Below are positions 61,593 to 64,000 of a stretch of DNA of 64,000 nucleotides, piece after piece; positions within the stretch are counted from its first letter, which is position 1; each line of letters opens with the position of its first letter. The stretch covers positions 186,001 to 250,000 of the forward strand of contig NZ_QWET01000008.1 in the NCBI RefSeq assembly GCF_003573545.1, given 5' to 3'. The notes below the pieces were generated by a model. That model saw only the letters and a program-made list of their open reading frames with translations. It made no database searches and was not told the origin of the DNA. Made by a program: the position numbers and the translations under genes. The DNA is from Mariniphaga sediminis (lineage in GTDB: Bacteria; Bacteroidota; Bacteroidia; Bacteroidales; Prolixibacteraceae).

Positions 61593-62579
61593 TTATTTTA
61601 TTCTACTTACCAAATCATCAAACTTCTCGTCTGACCAAAGCACCTGTCTCAAAATATCCTCAATATCGTTTTTCCCGATTTTATTAAAATCCTTTTCAAG
61701 CGGAGTAACTAAAACACCGCCCATATCAACCGATGCAGGGCTTAAAAGAATGTTTGCCTCTCCTCCGGCTGAATATTGCCACGGACGATGCAATGCACGG
61801 GGAAAGATCAAAATCCGCCACTGTTTTTCTGCAAACCAGGCCAACATATTCATCATCGGTTCTTCTTTTACAACCGCCGGTTTATTCATTGCCTGGTAAA
61901 TTCCTTCAAAGCAGGTACTAAGAGCCGTTTTGTTGCTTGCTGTTAAAAACAGGAAATTCCTCAGTCCGTCTTTTATCGCTGAAACCTCGACATCGCCATT
62001 ACTGAATGTATCCCCGTATTGTCCTTTCAAGGTTTCTAGCTCATTCTCAACAGGCATAAAGCCATTGTTTCCGGCTTGAAAATGAAAGTGGTCGGGAGCA
62101 GAAGCGCCACACTTTGGCCCATTATAAAAAAGCGTAAATCCTTCCATTGCCTGCGCCAAAGCAAGCATGCTTTCAAAGTTCCCTTTTATACGTTGCGGGA
62201 TATGCGCAAAAGCCGCTACCGTAAAATGTTCAGGGAAAATCGGAAACGGATTAACAAGCACTCCATAATGGCCAAATTTTACACTGCGCTGTTCTTTCGG
62301 GCGGTTTTCTGTACAAAGAAAACATGGTCGCGCGTCAATGGACTTTTTATCTATGTTGGCAGCCGACGATACAATGCGCCCCGGATTAAACTGCACTTTT
62401 ATGGTAACCCGATCAAAAACGAACTCGCGAATTTTCACACTGGCCAGGCCAGCAAAATTCTTTCCGGCAAGTTCCCATTCTGATTTTTGTCTAGTTAAAA
62501 GTTCTTTTATTTCATCTGAAATTGAATTCATTAACCCGGTATATTTAAATAGTTCATCGCTTAACTCCGATCTCTCCAA
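61593..62579 (-). CDS. DUF4922 protein, GalT-like member of the HIT superfamily
   Basis: The 328-aa soluble protein shows FNPGRIVSSAANIDK, a C-x-x-C-like zinc knuckle element (RPCFLCTENRPKEQ) and VNPFPIFPEHFTVAAFAHIP. The catalytic loop APDHFHFQAG gives H164-x-H166-x-Q168, the form used by galactose-1-phosphate uridylyltransferase and by nucleotide-sugar phosphorylases such as VTC2, where the middle histidine is the nucleophile. It may therefore interconvert a nucleotide sugar and a sugar-1-phosphate. The natural substrate is not known. It lies 25 bp after the glycosyltransferase gene in the operon. Confidence 0.8.
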   Translation of the reverse strand: MERSELSDELFKYTGLMNSISDEIKELLTRQKSEWELAGKNFAGLASVKIREFVFDRVTIKVQFNPGRIVSSAANIDKKSIDARPCFLCTENRPKEQRSVKFGHYGVLVNPFPIFPEHFTVAAFAHIPQRIKGNFESMLALAQAMEGFTLFYNGPKCGASAPDHFHFQAGNNGFMPVENELETLKGQYGDTFSNGDVEVSAIKDGLRNFLFLTASNKTALSTCFEGIYQAMNKPAVVKEEPMMNMLAWFAEKQWRILIFPRALHRPWQYSAGGEANILLSPASVDMGGVLVTPLEKDFNKIGKNDIEDILRQVLWSDEKFDDLVSRIK

Positions 62580-62604
62580 ACGTCAGACTGGGCAAAGCGA
62601 AGGT

Positions 62605-64000
62605 TTATATCACCTGCTTATTCTGCTTCTGACGCACTTTCAATTCAATCGTTCGAATCCTGTCTTTATAGGTATTATGCGTATTCATTTTTACAATATC
62701 CAAAGCAGCATCGGAATTATCCGTCCACCGGCGACAGAGATAAATATTATCGTAAATACGGCCAATCTTATAGTTTCGCGAAATAGCCAAACCAACGGCA
62801 TAATCCTCGCCATAGCTGGTATTCGGAATTTTCACATCGCGAAGAACCGGGGTATAAAATGCACGGGGTGCTCCCAACCCATTAATGCGCAAGGCATTAT
62901 TTTTACCGTTACCGGGAGTCCATTCTTTGTGATCGATAATACCCGGAGGGATTTCCTGCAAATCAAAATTCACCAACTGGTAAGTTCCCACAACCATAGC
63001 ACATTTTTCCTTCTCGAAAACGTCAACCACTTTTTGTAAAGTAGTTTCGTCTTTGTAGATATCGTCGCTGTCTAACTGCATGCTAATCATTCCACAGCGT
63101 GAATCATGTATCGCCAAATTCCAGCACCCGCCAATTCCCAAATCCTGACGAATCGGAACAATATGTATAACCCGATCATCTTTTTCAACAATTGATTTTA
63201 TAATCCCGGTGGTTTTATCTGTAGAATGATTGTCGACCACAATCAGGTTAAAATCAAAATCTGTTTTCTGTATCAGCACCGATTCCATGGCATCGGCAAT
63301 TGTTTTTTCTCGGTTACGAACCGGAATTATTACTGAAAGTTTTTTATCAAAATCAGATGGCTTTAGTTCAACAGGAGTAAAATCCGGACTCAGCCAGGCA
63401 CCAACATCTTTTAAATGTTCGGTTACGGCCTGCTCCATTTCAACCTGCATCTGGCGTTTTTTGGGGTCAATGTAATCGAAAACTTTCTGCCCGGTTTTGC
63501 GGGTATCTGTTTCATCAACGGTGTACAGGTATTCGGGTATACGGAATAAATCGCCTTGTTGAGCTACTTTTAAACGCAGAGTATACAAACCGGCGTACTC
63601 AAAATCCAGTTTCATGTTTTTAACGGCTGCCCGAAGTGCCTCCGCCTTGTACAGCACCAGCGGACCAAAATCAAAATCATCGCGCAAACTGCCTTCCTGG
63701 TAATCAATTACCGGGTGTGTTGCCAATTTCCCTTCTTTAACCTCGTAATAATCGGTATAAACCTTCACTGCACCGGTTGACTCAGCAACTTCAAGCATGC
63801 GTTCCATGGCGAATTGGCCAAGTTTTACCGACGTAACTTTTGTTAGCAACAACACATAATCCACCTCTTCAGAAGCTTCTGCAATGCGCTTTACTACCGA
63901 TGTACCCGTTAATGTTTCAAACGAAAAAGCCCGGGCCTTTTCTCCTGCTTCAGCAACCAACTTTTTGGGAAGGAAAATATGCTCAACCGAAGAATTTGCC
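62605..64000 (-). CDS. Two-domain family 2 glycosyltransferase, 5' end cut by the window
   Basis: The frame is open to the window edge (the first visible residues are ANSSVEHIFLPKKLVAEAGE), so the N-terminus lies outside. The first, incomplete half (about 150-200 residues visible) has GT-A-like text (VDYVLLLTKVTSVKLGQFAM, DDFDFGPLVLYKAEALRAA). The second half is a clear GT2 domain: KLSVIIPVRNREKTIADAME, LIVVDNHSTDKT, the DxD-type metal site in ISMQLDSDDIYKDE, and GEDYAVGLAISR. It probably builds a glycan or glycolipid. It is the first visible gene of the operon whose next member is the GalT-like DUF4922 protein. Confidence 0.85.
   Translation of the reverse strand, partial: ANSSVEHIFLPKKLVAEAGEKARAFSFETLTGTSVVKRIAEASEEVDYVLLLTKVTSVKLGQFAMERMLEVAESTGAVKVYTDYYEVKEGKLATHPVIDYQEGSLRDDFDFGPLVLYKAEALRAAVKNMKLDFEYAGLYTLRLKVAQQGDLFRIPEYLYTVDETDTRKTGQKVFDYIDPKKRQMQVEMEQAVTEHLKDVGAWLSPDFTPVELKPSDFDKKLSVIIPVRNREKTIADAMESVLIQKTDFDFNLIVVDNHSTDKTTGIIKSIVEKDDRVIHIVPIRQDLGIGGCWNLAIHDSRCGMISMQLDSDDIYKDETTLQKVVDVFEKEKCAMVVGTYQLVNFDLQEIPPGIIDHKEWTPGNGKNNALRINGLGAPRAFYTPVLRDVKIPNTSYGEDYAVGLAISRNYKIGRIYDNIYLCRRWTDNSDAALDIVKMNTHNTYKDRIRTIELKVRQKQNKQVI

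Overview
The window looks like a chromosome segment of a Bacteroidota bacterium, most likely a marine-type Bacteroidia. Marinilabiliales or Prolixibacteraceae is a guess from gene content, not a proven assignment. The evidence is two SusC/SusD outer-membrane glycan-uptake pairs with STN-domain receptors, FecR-type anti-sigma factors, an ECF sigma factor, a short Bacteroidota-type primary sigma factor, a UpxY/NusG-like antiterminator, and Bacteroidota-type -7 boxes (TAnnTTTG). I saw no tRNA, rRNA or CRISPR array.

Layout. (1) 1-6168, minus strand: a partial SusD, a full SusC and a FecR anti-sigma factor with no sigma gene beside it. (2) 6549-10416: a GNAT/ATP-grasp fusion protein and an SLC13-type anion transporter with RCK_C domains. 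(3) About 10.5-13.8 kb: an AT-rich accessory stretch of poorly known genes, a probable outer-membrane gene broken by an in-frame stop, and a decayed IS200/IS605-type element. (4) 13855-29954, plus strand: a polysaccharide-utilisation locus (ECF sigma, FecR, SusC, SusD, VCBS/FG-GAP lipoprotein, exo/endonuclease-fold hydrolase, GH2, GH78 alpha-L-rhamnosidase). It points to a rhamnose-containing glycan or glycoside. (5) 30054-32217: an alpha-oxoamine-synthase-like PLP enzyme overlapping a dipeptide epimerase. (6) 32-47 kb: housekeeping and envelope genes (methyltransferase, ADP-forming acyl-CoA synthetase, USP, orphan UpxY, rpoD, HtrA, LOG protein, gyrB, and an outer-membrane barrel next to a TPR protein). 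(7) 47.7-53.9 kb: ftsE, a glycosyltransferase, a CDF metal transporter, then an RIC-like di-iron protein overlapping a LuxR regulator with a degenerate receiver, followed by a porin and an FMN-binding protein. (8) 54-57.7 kb: fabD, a membrane-anchored unknown, and a divergent dps/oxyR pair. (9) 57751-64000, minus strand: a tight five-gene operon encoding a two-domain glycosyltransferase, a GalT-like DUF4922 protein, a tandem GNAT protein, a polysaccharide deacetylase and an MFS transporter.

In the main PUL, the STN domain of SusC should signal through FecR to the ECF sigma factor, so that substrate uptake induces the operon. SusC/SusD import oligosaccharides, and the GH2 and GH78 enzymes trim galactoside or glucuronide and rhamnose residues. 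OxyR keeps both redox cysteines at E. coli numbering and faces dps, a classic peroxide-response arrangement.

The most promising candidates for undescribed biology are the 57.7-64 kb GT/DUF4922/GNAT/deacetylase/MFS operon, the di-iron-protein/pseudo-receiver pair at 50.7-52 kb with its porin and flavoprotein neighbours, and the GNAT-RLAN-ATP-grasp/transporter pair at 6.5-10.4 kb. All functional statements come from reading motifs by eye. No database search was run.
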